DNA from: Candidatus Ruminococcus intestinipullorum
GTDB taxonomy: Bacteria > Bacillota > Clostridia > Lachnospirales > Lachnospiraceae
Direction: 5' to 3'
NCBI GenBank assembly: GCA_018883985.1
Contig: JAHLFA010000066.1
Coordinates: forward strand, 1-43,002
Length of the DNA: 43,002 nucleotides
The number at the start of each line of letters is the position of its first letter. Positions within the stretch are counted from its first letter, which is position 1. The notes under the pieces were generated by a model. The model saw only the letters and a program-made list of their open reading frames with translations. It had not been told where the DNA came from and searched no databases. Positions 25,961 through 33,023 of the stretch are shown here, piece after piece. Made by a program: the position numbers and the translations under genes.

Positions 25961-25988
25961 TCAACTGCACCTTTTTCTATTACTAAAC

Positions 25989-26040
25989 AAAATGCCTGGA
26001 TGGTGGTTCTGAAAAACCAGAACCGCCGTTCAGGCATTTT
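25989..26040. terminator. Bidirectional terminator between efflux and XRE genes
   Basis: Outer stem AAAATGCCTG/CAGGCATTTT and inner stem GGTTCTG/CAGAACC, with A/T runs at both sides, placed exactly between the convergent genes. Confidence 0.9.
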
Positions 26041-26841
26041 TTATCTTCGTCCTCTCTGCGGTTTTGGATTCTTCAGCAAGTCGGATTTTTCCGCAATCTT
26101 TTTCAGCCACTTCCGTTCTTCTACTGACAGCTTCCTAAAATTCAGCTTGAGCCGTTTGCAGATAAACGCCAAGTACGCTTGTTCCGTGTCGCTGTCCTGG
26201 CTGACGATTTCACCAGCAGTTTCCAGCATTTCTTTTAGCGGGTTATCCTCTGGGACGCTGAAAAAATCGTCCTTGTGTGTTTCCCGCAGAGCAAGGGCAA
26301 TCCCGTTTATGTCCCGTTGTATCACATAGCGGCAAAACTCGTCCTCATCAATATGGGCGGTGATAAGCTGTCTTAACTGCGTATCACTCATGCCAGGATT
26401 ATGCTTTTTTATAACAGTTGCGCTCATCGTGTCCACTATGGCGTTTGCACCCTGCGCCTGTTTCAGTGCCGTTCCGTTCACATAGATTTCAAGGTCAGCC
26501 ATCAGCCGGGGGAAATCCGGGTGCGCCGCCAGCTCACACAGCAGGGTATTGTCTATCCTCCCGCTTTTCAGCAGGTCAATCATTTCATCACTCAAACGCA
26601 GGTCTGCAAGATCGGCGTTTGGGTGATTTTTCATTTCAGACAGCCCCAGCAGATAATCAGCGGTCACACCGTAAAACTTCGCCAGCCGGATAAGGGCATA
26701 GTGGCTGATGTCCTTGAAGTCTTCCGTTTCGTAACTGCCCAGCGCAGACTTGGAAAGCCCGGTCTGCTCCGCAAGCTGCCCCAGCGTCAAGCCACGCTCC
26801 ACACGTAGGTCTTTTAATCGCTCTTGTATGGATAAAGACAT
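26041..26841 (-). CDS. XRE-family helix-turn-helix regulator of the element
   Basis: 266 residues starting at the ATG ending at 26841 (GGAGGG directly upstream); a GTG two codons earlier is less likely. Residues 5-65 form a standard Cro/C1 HTH: LKDLRVERGLTLGQLAEQTGLSKSALGSYE, then LIRLAKFYGVTADYLLG. The rest is helical with no recognised domain; residues about 75-266 may be an effector or dimerisation region. An immediately upstream 12-bp inverted repeat is a likely autoregulatory operator. Probably controls recombinase, mob or rep expression of the element. Confidence 0.88.
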   Translation of the reverse strand: MSLSIQERLKDLRVERGLTLGQLAEQTGLSKSALGSYETEDFKDISHYALIRLAKFYGVTADYLLGLSEMKNHPNADLADLRLSDEMIDLLKSGRIDNTLLCELAAHPDFPRLMADLEIYVNGTALKQAQGANAIVDTMSATVIKKHNPGMSDTQLRQLITAHIDEDEFCRYVIQRDINGIALALRETHKDDFFSVPEDNPLKEMLETAGEIVSQDSDTEQAYLAFICKRLKLNFRKLSVEERKWLKKIAEKSDLLKNPKPQRGRR

Positions 26842-26874
26842 ATTCACCCTCCTTGCTAGCTCAACGAAAGAGAA

Positions 26875-26911
26875 GCCGTTATGCTATGTACTATGCTCAT
26901 AGCATAACGGC
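26875..26911. repeat. Perfect 12-bp inverted repeat, operator candidate
   Basis: GCCGTTATGCTA and TAGCATAACGGC flank a 13-nt spacer that itself holds a related ATGCTCATAGCAT half-dyad. It lies between the small minus-strand gene and the XRE gene, 34 bp before the XRE start, without a T-tract. Likely binding site of the XRE protein. Confidence 0.65.
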
Positions 26912-26919
26912 ATAGGCAT

Positions 26920-27183
26920 TTACAGTTTTATTTTACCATTTGCTACATCTTCACGAAATTTATCAACAAGCTTCGCTGTCAGCTTGGATTTACCGTAGTG
27001 TTCAAGTACAAAAGTACGATAACTTTTTCCATCTACAAGCACATCACTTTTTCTGGTCAACAACCAATTTCCGTTACCTCCTCCCTGTTCTCTAATATTC
27101 CAGTCTTTCCCATATCTTTTATAGATTTCATCTTTTTTACCTTGAACAGACATTGATTCGCTTGGAATATAAACAATTTGCAT
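26920..27183 (-). CDS. Small uncharacterised element protein (87 aa)
   Basis: 87 residues with AAAGGAGGAGC before the ATG. Basic, soluble, no membrane segment; the middle has REQGGGNGNWLLTRKSDVLVDG, which suggests a small beta-rich domain, and a helical C-terminus (KLTAKLVDKFREDVANG). Its DNA is noticeably more AT-rich than the surrounding element, so it may have been acquired separately. It lies directly upstream of the XRE regulator on the same strand. Function not recognised. Confidence 0.7.
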   Translation of the reverse strand: MQIVYIPSESMSVQGKKDEIYKRYGKDWNIREQGGGNGNWLLTRKSDVLVDGKSYRTFVLEHYGKSKLTAKLVDKFREDVANGKIKL

Positions 27184-27411
27184 AATAGCTCCTCCTTTAT
27201 TTTGTGCAAGAAGACCAGAAACCTGAATTTGTCTTTTATCTTTTTTTGATTATATCACAAATCCGAGAGCGTGGAAATAGGGAGTTTTTCAGGCTGATTT
27301 CCTACCTCTTGGATATACGGCACAGGCGGTCAAAAAGGTGTAGACTTGGGATAGTTCATCGATGGACAAGCACCTTGGAAACAGAACACGCCAAAGAAAA
27401 CGGAGGGACGC

Positions 27412-27825
27412 ATGAGCAAAAGACCCTATCAACACCTGCCGCCGCTGGAACACAGGCCGGACGGCTCCCCCTACCGCATAACCCCGCCCCAGAAGAGACG
27501 AGCCAGCGGCCTGATACGCCGGGAGTGCTGCAACTGCGAGGACGGAAACTGCCTTGCGCTGGACGATGGCGACACCTGCGCCTGTCCGCAGATGATTTCG
27601 TTCTCCGTCTGCTGCAAGTGGTTCCGCTGGGCGGTCTTGCCGCTGGACAGGACGCTGGAAGCGGAGATTTACCGGGACAGGGACTTGAAACGCTGTGCGG
27701 AGTGCGGCGGTGTGTTCGTCCCGAAGTCCAACCGGGGCAAATACTGCCCGGACTGCGCCGCCAGAGTTCACAGGCGGCAGAAAACAGAAAGTGAACGGAA
27801 AAGGAGGTCTGCTGTGGACAGTTAA
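27412..27825 (+). CDS. Cysteine-rich VLP-type zinc-binding protein
   Basis: 137 residues. Two cysteine clusters: RRECCNCEDGNCLALDDGDTC followed by CPQMISFSVCCKWFRWAVLPLD, and a C-terminal zinc ribbon CAECGGVFVPKSNRGKYC followed by CPDCA. This matches the Cys-rich VLP proteins commonly found beside rep and mob genes in Clostridia mobilizable elements. A GGAGGG site precedes the ATG. Likely a DNA-binding accessory protein; exact role unknown. Confidence 0.82.
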   Translation: MSKRPYQHLPPLEHRPDGSPYRITPPQKRRASGLIRRECCNCEDGNCLALDDGDTCACPQMISFSVCCKWFRWAVLPLDRTLEAEIYRDRDLKRCAECGGVFVPKSNRGKYCPDCAARVHRRQKTESERKRRSAVDS

Positions 27826-27936
27826 GAGCGGGAAAAGCCTTGATTTGCAAGGCTCCGCAAGCCCTCAACCGGGGCGGCTGGTATCATTTATCATTCGCCC
27901 CGGAAAACGGGCCTCTAACCGTCCACAAAACACGCT

Positions 27937-28332
27937 ATGACAAACACGATTTATATTCACCAGCCGGAAAAGGCGTTCAGTTTCACCCGGCTCCCCAATT
28001 TCCTTTTTGAAGCACCCACATTCCAGCCCTTGAGCAACGAAGCGAAGGTGCTGTATGCCTTTGTCCTGCGCCGGGCGGAGTTGTCCCGGAAGAACGGCTG
28101 GGCGGACGAGTACGGGCGGGTCTACCTGTACTACCCCATCTGCGAGGTGGTCGCTTTGCTCCGCTGCGGGCGGCAGAAAGCGGTCAACACCCTGCGGGAG
28201 TTGCAGTATGCGGGGCTGGTGGAAATCCAGAAACAGGGCTGTGGAAAACCCAACCGCATTTACCCGAAATCCTATGAAGCGGTTCCAAACACCGACTTCA
28301 AGAAATCCGGTTATGGTACGCCGGAGGGCTGA
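27937..28332 (+). CDS. RepA_N-type replication initiator, short form
   Basis: 131 residues corresponding to the N-terminal winged-helix domain of replication initiator protein A: FTRLPNFLFEAPTFQPLSNEAKVLYAFVLRRAELS, then RVYLYYPICEVVALLRCGRQKAVNTLRELQYAGLVE. The usual C-terminal domain is missing, so the protein may act as a regulator or a minimal initiator. No good ribosome binding site is seen before ATG 27937. Clustered GTACG repeats lie just downstream. A circular intermediate of the element could replicate if this is functional. Confidence 0.8.
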   Translation: MTNTIYIHQPEKAFSFTRLPNFLFEAPTFQPLSNEAKVLYAFVLRRAELSRKNGWADEYGRVYLYYPICEVVALLRCGRQKAVNTLRELQYAGLVEIQKQGCGKPNRIYPKSYEAVPNTDFKKSGYGTPEG

Positions 28333-28378
28333 AAACCGTACTTGGCGAGTACGAAAATCAATCCTCTTGAAGTACGGA
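28315..28378. repeat. Clustered GTACG repeats after the RepA gene
   Basis: GGTACG, CCGTACTT, GAGTACG and AAGTACGG occur within 64 bp at the 3' end of the rep gene; CCGTACTT and AAGTACGG are inverted copies. These could be initiator-binding sites or an origin. The pattern is short and may be coincidental. Confidence 0.4.
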
Positions 28379-28427
28379 AATCTGACGGTATATAGAAATA
28401 CAGAGATTAAAACCATCTATTTACATT

Positions 28428-28491
28428 CATTCCATTCCAATCCTATCAGAGATATTTTCGGCGGGAAAACCCGCCGGAAAGGAATGGAATG
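28428..28491. repeat. Two-level hairpin in the mob leader
   Basis: Outer 11-bp arms CATTCCATTCC/GGAATGGAATG and a separate inner 7-bp hairpin CGGCGGG-AAAA-CCCGCCG. The outer 3' arm ends about 5 nt before the GGAAAGGAG ribosome binding site of the relaxase gene. It could modulate mob translation or be a protein-binding site. Confidence 0.7.
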
Positions 28492-28505
28492 GGGAAAGGA
28501 GTTCA

Positions 28506-29450
28506 ATGGCACAACACGCAATTTTGCGATTTGAGAAGCACAAGGGCCACCCGGCGGGGCCGCTGGAAGCCCACCATGAACGGAAAAAGGAGCAGTACGC
28601 CAGCAACCCGGACATTGACACCAGCCGGAGCAAGTACAATTTCCACATCGTCAAGCCGGATGGCCGCTACTACCATTTCATTCAGAGCCGCATCGAGCAG
28701 GCCAGATGCCGCACCCGCAAGGACAGCACTCGGTTTGTGGACACGCTGATTACCGCCAGCCCGGAGTTTTTCAAGGGCAAGTCCCCAAAGGAGATAGCGG
28801 CCTACTTCCAGAGGGCGGCGGACTTCCTCATTGACCGGGTGGGCCGGGAGAACATCGTTTCGGCTATGGTACACATGGATGAAAAAACGCCCCATCTGCA
28901 CTTGGTCTTTGTGCCGCTGACAAAGGACAACCGCCTGTGCGCCAAAGAAATTATCGGCAACCGGGCCAATCTGACGAAGTGGCAGGACGATTTTCACGCC
29001 TGTATGGTGGAGCAGTACCCCGACCTGGAGCGTGGGGAAAGCGCCAGCAAGACGGGCCGGAAGCATATCCCCACCCGGCTGTTCAAACAGGCGGTCAACC
29101 TCTCCAAACAGGCGAGGGCCATTGAAGCGGTTCTCTCCGGCATTACCCCGCTGAACGCCGGAAAGAAGAAAGAGGAAGCCCTCTCCATGCTGAAAAAGTG
29201 GTTTCCGCAGATGGAGAACTTCTCCGGGCAACTGAAAAAATACAAGGTCACAATCAATGACTTGTTAGCGGAAAATGAAAAGCTGGAAGTCAGGGCAAAG
29301 GCCAGCGAAAAAGGCAAGATGAATGACACGATGGAACGGGCGAAGTTAAAAAGCGAACTGGACGATATGCGGCGGCTGGTTGACCGTATCCCGCCGGAGA
29401 TTTTAGCGGAACTGAAACGGCAACAGCGGCAGCATGGAAAGGAAAGGTGA
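28506..29450 (+). CDS. MobV-family relaxase (Mob/Pre plasmid recombination enzyme)
   Basis: 314 residues. N-terminal MAQHAILRFEKHKG and RSKYNFHIVKPDG fit MobV motifs I-II; motif III, MVHMDEKTPHLHLVFVPLT, holds the metal-binding His residues and acid (HxDExxPHxH). The C-terminal part (about 190-310) is lysine-rich and probably coiled coil. The enzyme nicks oriT and leads single-stranded DNA to a conjugative pore supplied by another element. A matching TAGTGTG/TTA oriT lies at 23843, unusually far away at the other end of the element. Shorter than pMV158 MobM (494 aa), as in Tn4451-like elements. Confidence 0.93.
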   Translation: MAQHAILRFEKHKGHPAGPLEAHHERKKEQYASNPDIDTSRSKYNFHIVKPDGRYYHFIQSRIEQARCRTRKDSTRFVDTLITASPEFFKGKSPKEIAAYFQRAADFLIDRVGRENIVSAMVHMDEKTPHLHLVFVPLTKDNRLCAKEIIGNRANLTKWQDDFHACMVEQYPDLERGESASKTGRKHIPTRLFKQAVNLSKQARAIEAVLSGITPLNAGKKKEEALSMLKKWFPQMENFSGQLKKYKVTINDLLAENEKLEVRAKASEKGKMNDTMERAKLKSELDDMRRLVDRIPPEILAELKRQQRQHGKER

Positions 29451-29646
29451 TCTTATAAGTAATATCAGATACAAAAAGGAAATCGAAATCGTGACTTTTC
29501 AGGGAAAGGAAATCACACTGGAAAATCTCTCCCCGGTGTTCACGCCGGAACAGGAAGCAGCCAAACGCCGGGAACTGGAACAGCAGCTTTATGAGGTGTT
29601 CCGCAAGTACGCCGACAAGCGGGAGAGTGAGGAAGCCGGGACATAA
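29434..29646 (+). CDS. Small protein overlapping the relaxase gene (70 aa)
   Basis: 70 residues, starting 17 bp inside the end of the relaxase gene, which suggests translational coupling. The C-terminal half is a charged helix (PEQEAAKRRELEQQLYEVFRKYADKRE). No motif of known function. Such short frames commonly sit between mob and recombinase genes in this element class; a small DNA-binding or accessory role is conjecture. Confidence 0.65.
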   Translation: MERKGDLISNIRYKKEIEIVTFQGKEITLENLSPVFTPEQEAAKRRELEQQLYEVFRKYADKRESEEAGT

Positions 29647-29664
29647 GGTTTTCCAAACCCATCA

Positions 29665-29693
29665 TTGATTTGCGGGGCTGCTGGCGGTATAAT
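29665..29693 (+). promoter_or_regulatory. Promoter of the serine recombinase
   Basis: TTGATT (29665-29670), 17-bp spacer, TATAAT (29688-29693). The -10 box sits in the loop of a CTGCTG/CAGCAG dyad (29678-29706 area), so a repressor or structure could cover it. Confidence 0.7.
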
Positions 29694-29740
29694 AGAACTG
29701 TCAGCAGCTCCGTTTCTTTTTTAAGAAAAGGAGCGACAAT

Positions 29741-31252
29741 ATGAACAATCGGATAGACGCAATCTATGCAAGACAATCGGTAGACAAAAAGGACAGCATT
29801 TCCATTGAAAGCCAGATTGAATTTTGCAAATACGAGTTGAAAGGCGGTAACTGCAAGGAATACACAGACAAAGGGTACAGCGGCAAGAACACAGACCGTC
29901 CGAAGTTTCAAGAACTGGTGCGGGACATCAAGCGGGGCTTGATTGCAAAGGTCGTGGTTTACAAGCTCGACCGTATCAGCCGTTCCATTCTGGACTTTGC
30001 CAACATGATGGAGCTGTTCCAGCAGTACAATGTGGAGTTTGTGTCCTCTACGGAAAAGTTTGATACCTCCACGCCGATGGGACGGGCCATGCTGAATATC
30101 TGTATCGTGTTCGCCCAGCTTGAACGGGAAACGATACAGAAGCGGGTAACGGACGCTTACTACTCCCGCAGTCAGCGGGGCTTTAAGATGGGCGGGAAAG
30201 CCCCTTACGGCTTCCATACGGAGCCTATCAAGATGGACGGTATCAACACAAAGAAGCTGGTGGTAAACCCGGAGGAAGCGGCCAATATCCGGCTGATGTT
30301 TGAGATGTACGCCCAGCCCACAACTTCCTACGGGGACATTACCCGGTACTTTGCCGAACAGGGGATTTTGTTCCATGGCAAAGAGCTGATACGCCCCACG
30401 CTGGCGCAGATGTTACGCAATCCTGTCTATGTGCAGGCAGACCTTGATGTGTACGAATTTTTCAAAAGTCAAGGTACAGTCATTGTCAATGACGTTGCCG
30501 ATTTTACGGGCATGAACGGCTGCTATCTGTATCAAGGGCGAGATGTAAAGGCCAGCAAGAAAAACGACTTAAAAGACCAAATGCTGGTACTGGCTCCCCA
30601 TGAGGGTATCGTCCCCTCCGACACCTGGCTGACCTGCCGCAAGAAGCTGATGAACAACATGAAAATCCAGTCTGCCCGGAAAGCCACCCACACATGGCTG
30701 GCAGGAAAAATCAAGTGCGGGAATTGCGGGTATGCTCTTATGAGTATCTACAATCCCTCCGGCAAACAGTATCTCCGCTGCACGAAACGGCTGGACAATA
30801 AAAGCTGTCCTGGCTGTGGGAAAATCATCACTTCGGAACTGGAAGCGGTTGTTTATCAGCAGATGGTAAAGAAGCTGGCAAGCTACAAGACGCTGACAGG
30901 AAAAAAGAAAGCGGCAAAGGCAAACCCGAAAATCACCGCCCTGCAAGTGGAACTTGCCCATGTAGACAGCGAGATTGAAAAGCTGGTGGACAGTCTGACG
31001 GGGGCAAACAATGTCCTGTTCTCCTATGTGAATGTGAAGATAGCGGAACTGGACGGGCGCAAGCAGGAACTTCTGGCAAGGATAGCGGAGTTGACTGTGG
31101 AGGCCATCAGCCCGGAACAGGTCAGCCAGATTTCCGGCTACCTCGATACCTGGGAGAATGTATCTTTTGATGACAAGCGGCGTGTGGTGGATTTGATGAT
31201 CACCACCATAGCCGCCACAAGCGACAGCTTGAACATCACATGGAAAATCTGA
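29741..31252 (+). CDS. Large serine recombinase (TnpX/TndX-like), element integrase
   Basis: 503 residues. The N-terminal resolvase domain (1-150) has IYARQSVDKKDSISIESQ with the nucleophilic Ser11 in the ARQS motif, and YKLDRISRSILDFANM with the catalytic Arg residues. The recombinase domain (about 170-300) follows, then a zinc ribbon (CGNCGYALM then CTKRLDNKSCPGC) and a coiled coil (about 385-450). It recombines att sites with a 2-bp core to excise and integrate the element. It is the last gene, ending 52 bp before the right end, with its own promoter. The length is at the short end of the TnpX group (TnpX 707 aa). Confidence 0.95.
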   Translation: MNNRIDAIYARQSVDKKDSISIESQIEFCKYELKGGNCKEYTDKGYSGKNTDRPKFQELVRDIKRGLIAKVVVYKLDRISRSILDFANMMELFQQYNVEFVSSTEKFDTSTPMGRAMLNICIVFAQLERETIQKRVTDAYYSRSQRGFKMGGKAPYGFHTEPIKMDGINTKKLVVNPEEAANIRLMFEMYAQPTTSYGDITRYFAEQGILFHGKELIRPTLAQMLRNPVYVQADLDVYEFFKSQGTVIVNDVADFTGMNGCYLYQGRDVKASKKNDLKDQMLVLAPHEGIVPSDTWLTCRKKLMNNMKIQSARKATHTWLAGKIKCGNCGYALMSIYNPSGKQYLRCTKRLDNKSCPGCGKIITSELEAVVYQQMVKKLASYKTLTGKKKAAKANPKITALQVELAHVDSEIEKLVDSLTGANNVLFSYVNVKIAELDGRKQELLARIAELTVEAISPEQVSQISGYLDTWENVSFDDKRRVVDLMITTIAATSDSLNITWKI

Positions 31253-31812
31253 CTGGCGGCACCCCTCCCGTCAGATACCTACCCTGTGTAGTCCCTTGTA
31301 AACTGTACTTTGCTTCTGTAGAAAAAACATTGCAATATTCCAGAAAAAATGTAGCAGAAGATAAAGACTATTTATATATAAAAAATATTTTATCAAAGGC
31401 TACCATATTGATGCGAAGTGGTTTCGGTTCTGATAAGACGATAAAATCGTTGCTTAGTACAGCACAAAAGCTCATTTATGAAAATACAACGCCGTTTGCA
31501 GATGTACGAATGGAATTGTGCCTAGTTTCTAGTTGGTATTTTACTTTAATTTCTGAAAATAAAGAAATGGTAGAACAATTGATGCATAAAGTATGTCTGC
31601 TTTCAAAACAAATCATACATACAGATTTGGAGAGAATAGAGATATTTATTATTCCTTATGCAAATATGTTTTTAGAATTGGGTTGTTATCAAAAATCTTT
31701 AGAATTGTTGAATCAAGGGATAGAGCTTTGTGAAAAATACAGGGACATGGATGCTTATAATCGAATAAAGGTAAATTTACAGGAATATGCGATGCAAGTT
31801 CGATTGCATTGA
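31240..31812 (+). pseudogene. Kinase-STAND-TPR gene, 3' part (TPR-like C-terminus)
   Basis: The open frame is 190 codons: 22 from the element, then 168 native codons from about 31306. The native part is helical, with TPR-like pairs (IKNILSKATILMRSGF; MLELGCYQKSLELLNQG-type MFLELGCYQKSLELLNQG; CEKYRDMDAYNRIKVN). Joined at the GT core, it continues the 21243 frame to a 984-residue protein. Its ATG at 31240 overlaps the recombinase stop (31250-31252), so re-initiation by coupled translation is possible, giving a separate C-terminal fragment. The stop is followed 62 bp later by the next gene. Confidence 0.85.
31286..31305 (-). repeat. Right terminal inverted repeat of the element
   Basis: GTGTAGTCCCTTGTAAACTG on the plus strand; its complement matches the left repeat at 19 of 20 positions. 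It is the element-side half of attR. Confidence 0.93.
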
Positions 31813-31874
31813 GAAAATCAGATTATAAAAATGTCGAGTTATACTCTGTGTATTACAAATAGGAGGTAACAGAC

Positions 31875-32906
31875 ATGAAGAAAAGAATAAATTGTGATGT
31901 AGGGGCAGGGAAAAAAGCAAACGATAAAATTTCTATTTCTTATGATTCCTTATTACTCTATGGAATTACCGAGATTGCAGATATGGAAATAGGATTTATG
32001 ATTCAAGATGACGATTATAATGAGATTAAAACAGGTCCACGTCAGATACAGACAAATATTGTGGATCAATATGATTACCAAAAGCTAAGTTACAGAGAGG
32101 CAATTGTAAGTGATGCAATACAAAATGAATATCAGTACAATGTTGCGTATTTTTCTGATAAAGTTTTGTATGAGCAAAACGGAATTTCTATTTTATCTAG
32201 TATATTTATGGAAAATAAAGATGAAGAAATGGCAGTTGCCTTGGAAGTGAAAAATACATCAGAGCAAGCAATTCATGTAATCGCCAAAAGAGTGTCCATA
32301 AACGGCCTTATCGTGTATGATGGTACATGGACATCAAGTACAATTAACGCCGATAAGACGGGAATTTTAGATATTAATTTGAATGATATTTTAGAAACAA
32401 ATTTGTGGGATATATACGGAATTGAAGAGGTAGGAAGTGTAGAAATAACGTTAGATTTTAAAGATGAAAATTGGAATGAAGTAATGGAGGAAACAACTGT
32501 TACAATAGAAAATCCAGAAGTTTCATCAAAGTTTAATTCTGAAGGTGTAGAAGTATATAACGTGGATGGTGTGCGAATTCTTATGAAAGACATTATTAAA
32601 GAGGATGAGGATTATAGCGAGGATTTATATATTTTACTTCTTGTAGAGAATGAAACAGATAGTAGCATTACATTAGATGATTCTTATGATTCCTTTTCAA
32701 TTAATGGGTATATGACAGATGCGATGATGTCATCTATTACATTAGAAAGTGGTTCTAGTGCAATTTTAGAGATTGAAGTATTTGAATCAGATTTGGAAGA
32801 AAATTCGATTTCAGATGTCTCAGATATTTCTGAAATAGAAGTAGGAATGGAGTTAGAAAAGAACAATGGAAACGAAGAAGAGATTGTTTTGACATTGACT
32901 CCTTAA
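31875..32906 (+). CDS. Protein of repeated beta-rich domains, apparently without its export signal
   Basis: 343 residues with AGGAGG 8 nt before the ATG. Two full and one partial copy of a beta-sandwich-like repeat of roughly 110-120 residues can be seen: partial 13-60 (ending MEIGFMIQDDDYNEI), full about 95-210 and full about 215-340. Each has an AxxxNxTxxxI-type strand (VALEVKNTSEQAIHVIAK; LLLVENETDSSITL) and a closing strand VGSVEITLDF or EIEVGMEL. Related Lachnospiraceae proteins are usually lipoproteins with MKKRI plus a lipobox; here MKKRINCDVGAGKKAN jumps straight into mid-repeat, suggesting an in-frame deletion of signal peptide and half a domain. It lies just after the kinase-STAND gene. 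Function unknown. Confidence 0.65.
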   Translation: MKKRINCDVGAGKKANDKISISYDSLLLYGITEIADMEIGFMIQDDDYNEIKTGPRQIQTNIVDQYDYQKLSYREAIVSDAIQNEYQYNVAYFSDKVLYEQNGISILSSIFMENKDEEMAVALEVKNTSEQAIHVIAKRVSINGLIVYDGTWTSSTINADKTGILDINLNDILETNLWDIYGIEEVGSVEITLDFKDENWNEVMEETTVTIENPEVSSKFNSEGVEVYNVDGVRILMKDIIKEDEDYSEDLYILLLVENETDSSITLDDSYDSFSINGYMTDAMMSSITLESGSSAILEIEVFESDLEENSISDVSDISEIEVGMELEKNNGNEEEIVLTLTP

Positions 32907-32929
32907 ACAAATAGTATGAAAATATTACT

Positions 32930-32960
32930 TTGCATTTTCTGAGATTTATTGTACAATAAA
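32930..32960 (+). promoter_or_regulatory. Promoter overlapped by 16-bp perfect palindrome, MocR-type gene
   Basis: TTGCAT (32930-32935), 16-bp spacer, TACAAT (32952-32957). The -10 lies inside TTTATTGTACAATAAA (32945-32960), a perfect palindrome. Likely an autoregulatory site for the regulator at 33024 or another dimeric repressor. Confidence 0.6.
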
Positions 32961-33023
32961 ATTGGTTATATAAAAATGAGCAAAAATAATATAAAATAAA
33001 TGTCAGATAGGGGAAGTAGAAAG

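Larger units (their letters stand above)
23690..31306 (+). mobile_element. Mobilizable element with large serine recombinase, MobV relaxase and Mef-like cargo
   Basis: The element interrupts the kinase-STAND gene. 20-bp terminal inverted repeats (19/20 match) lie at 23692-23711 and 31286-31305. A GT dinucleotide adjoins them on the outside (23690-23691; 31305-31306) and is the likely crossover core; excision there gives a 7615-bp circle and restores the host frame. Other in-frame joins, such as the shared TAC at 23697/31306, cannot be excluded. Base composition is visibly GC-richer than the flanks. Order: oriT, structured non-coding region, leader peptide, Mef-like efflux (+), XRE and small protein (-), Cys-rich VLP, RepA, MobV, small protein, recombinase. 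It lacks type IV secretion genes, so it is mobilizable, in the style of Tn4451. Confidence 0.93.

Noticed and set aside
27289-27868. Long minus-strand open frames (160-170 codons) opposite the Cys-rich VLP gene
   Set aside because: High-GC shadow frames; the plus-strand frame has zinc-ribbon cysteines and a good ribosome binding site.
28503-29231. Minus-strand frame of 242 codons opposite the relaxase gene
   Set aside because: Shadow of the MobV gene, whose HxDExxPHxH motif and ribosome binding site settle the coding strand.
23690-31306. Element as a prophage or self-conjugative ICE
   Set aside because: There are no structural, lysis or type IV secretion genes; only mobilisation, replication-like, regulation, cargo and recombinase genes.
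23694-31306. Crossover at GT inside the left repeat (23694-23695)
   Set aside because: Joining there to 31305-31306 shifts the host frame and meets a stop soon afterwards; the outer GT keeps the frame and gives a symmetrical attP.
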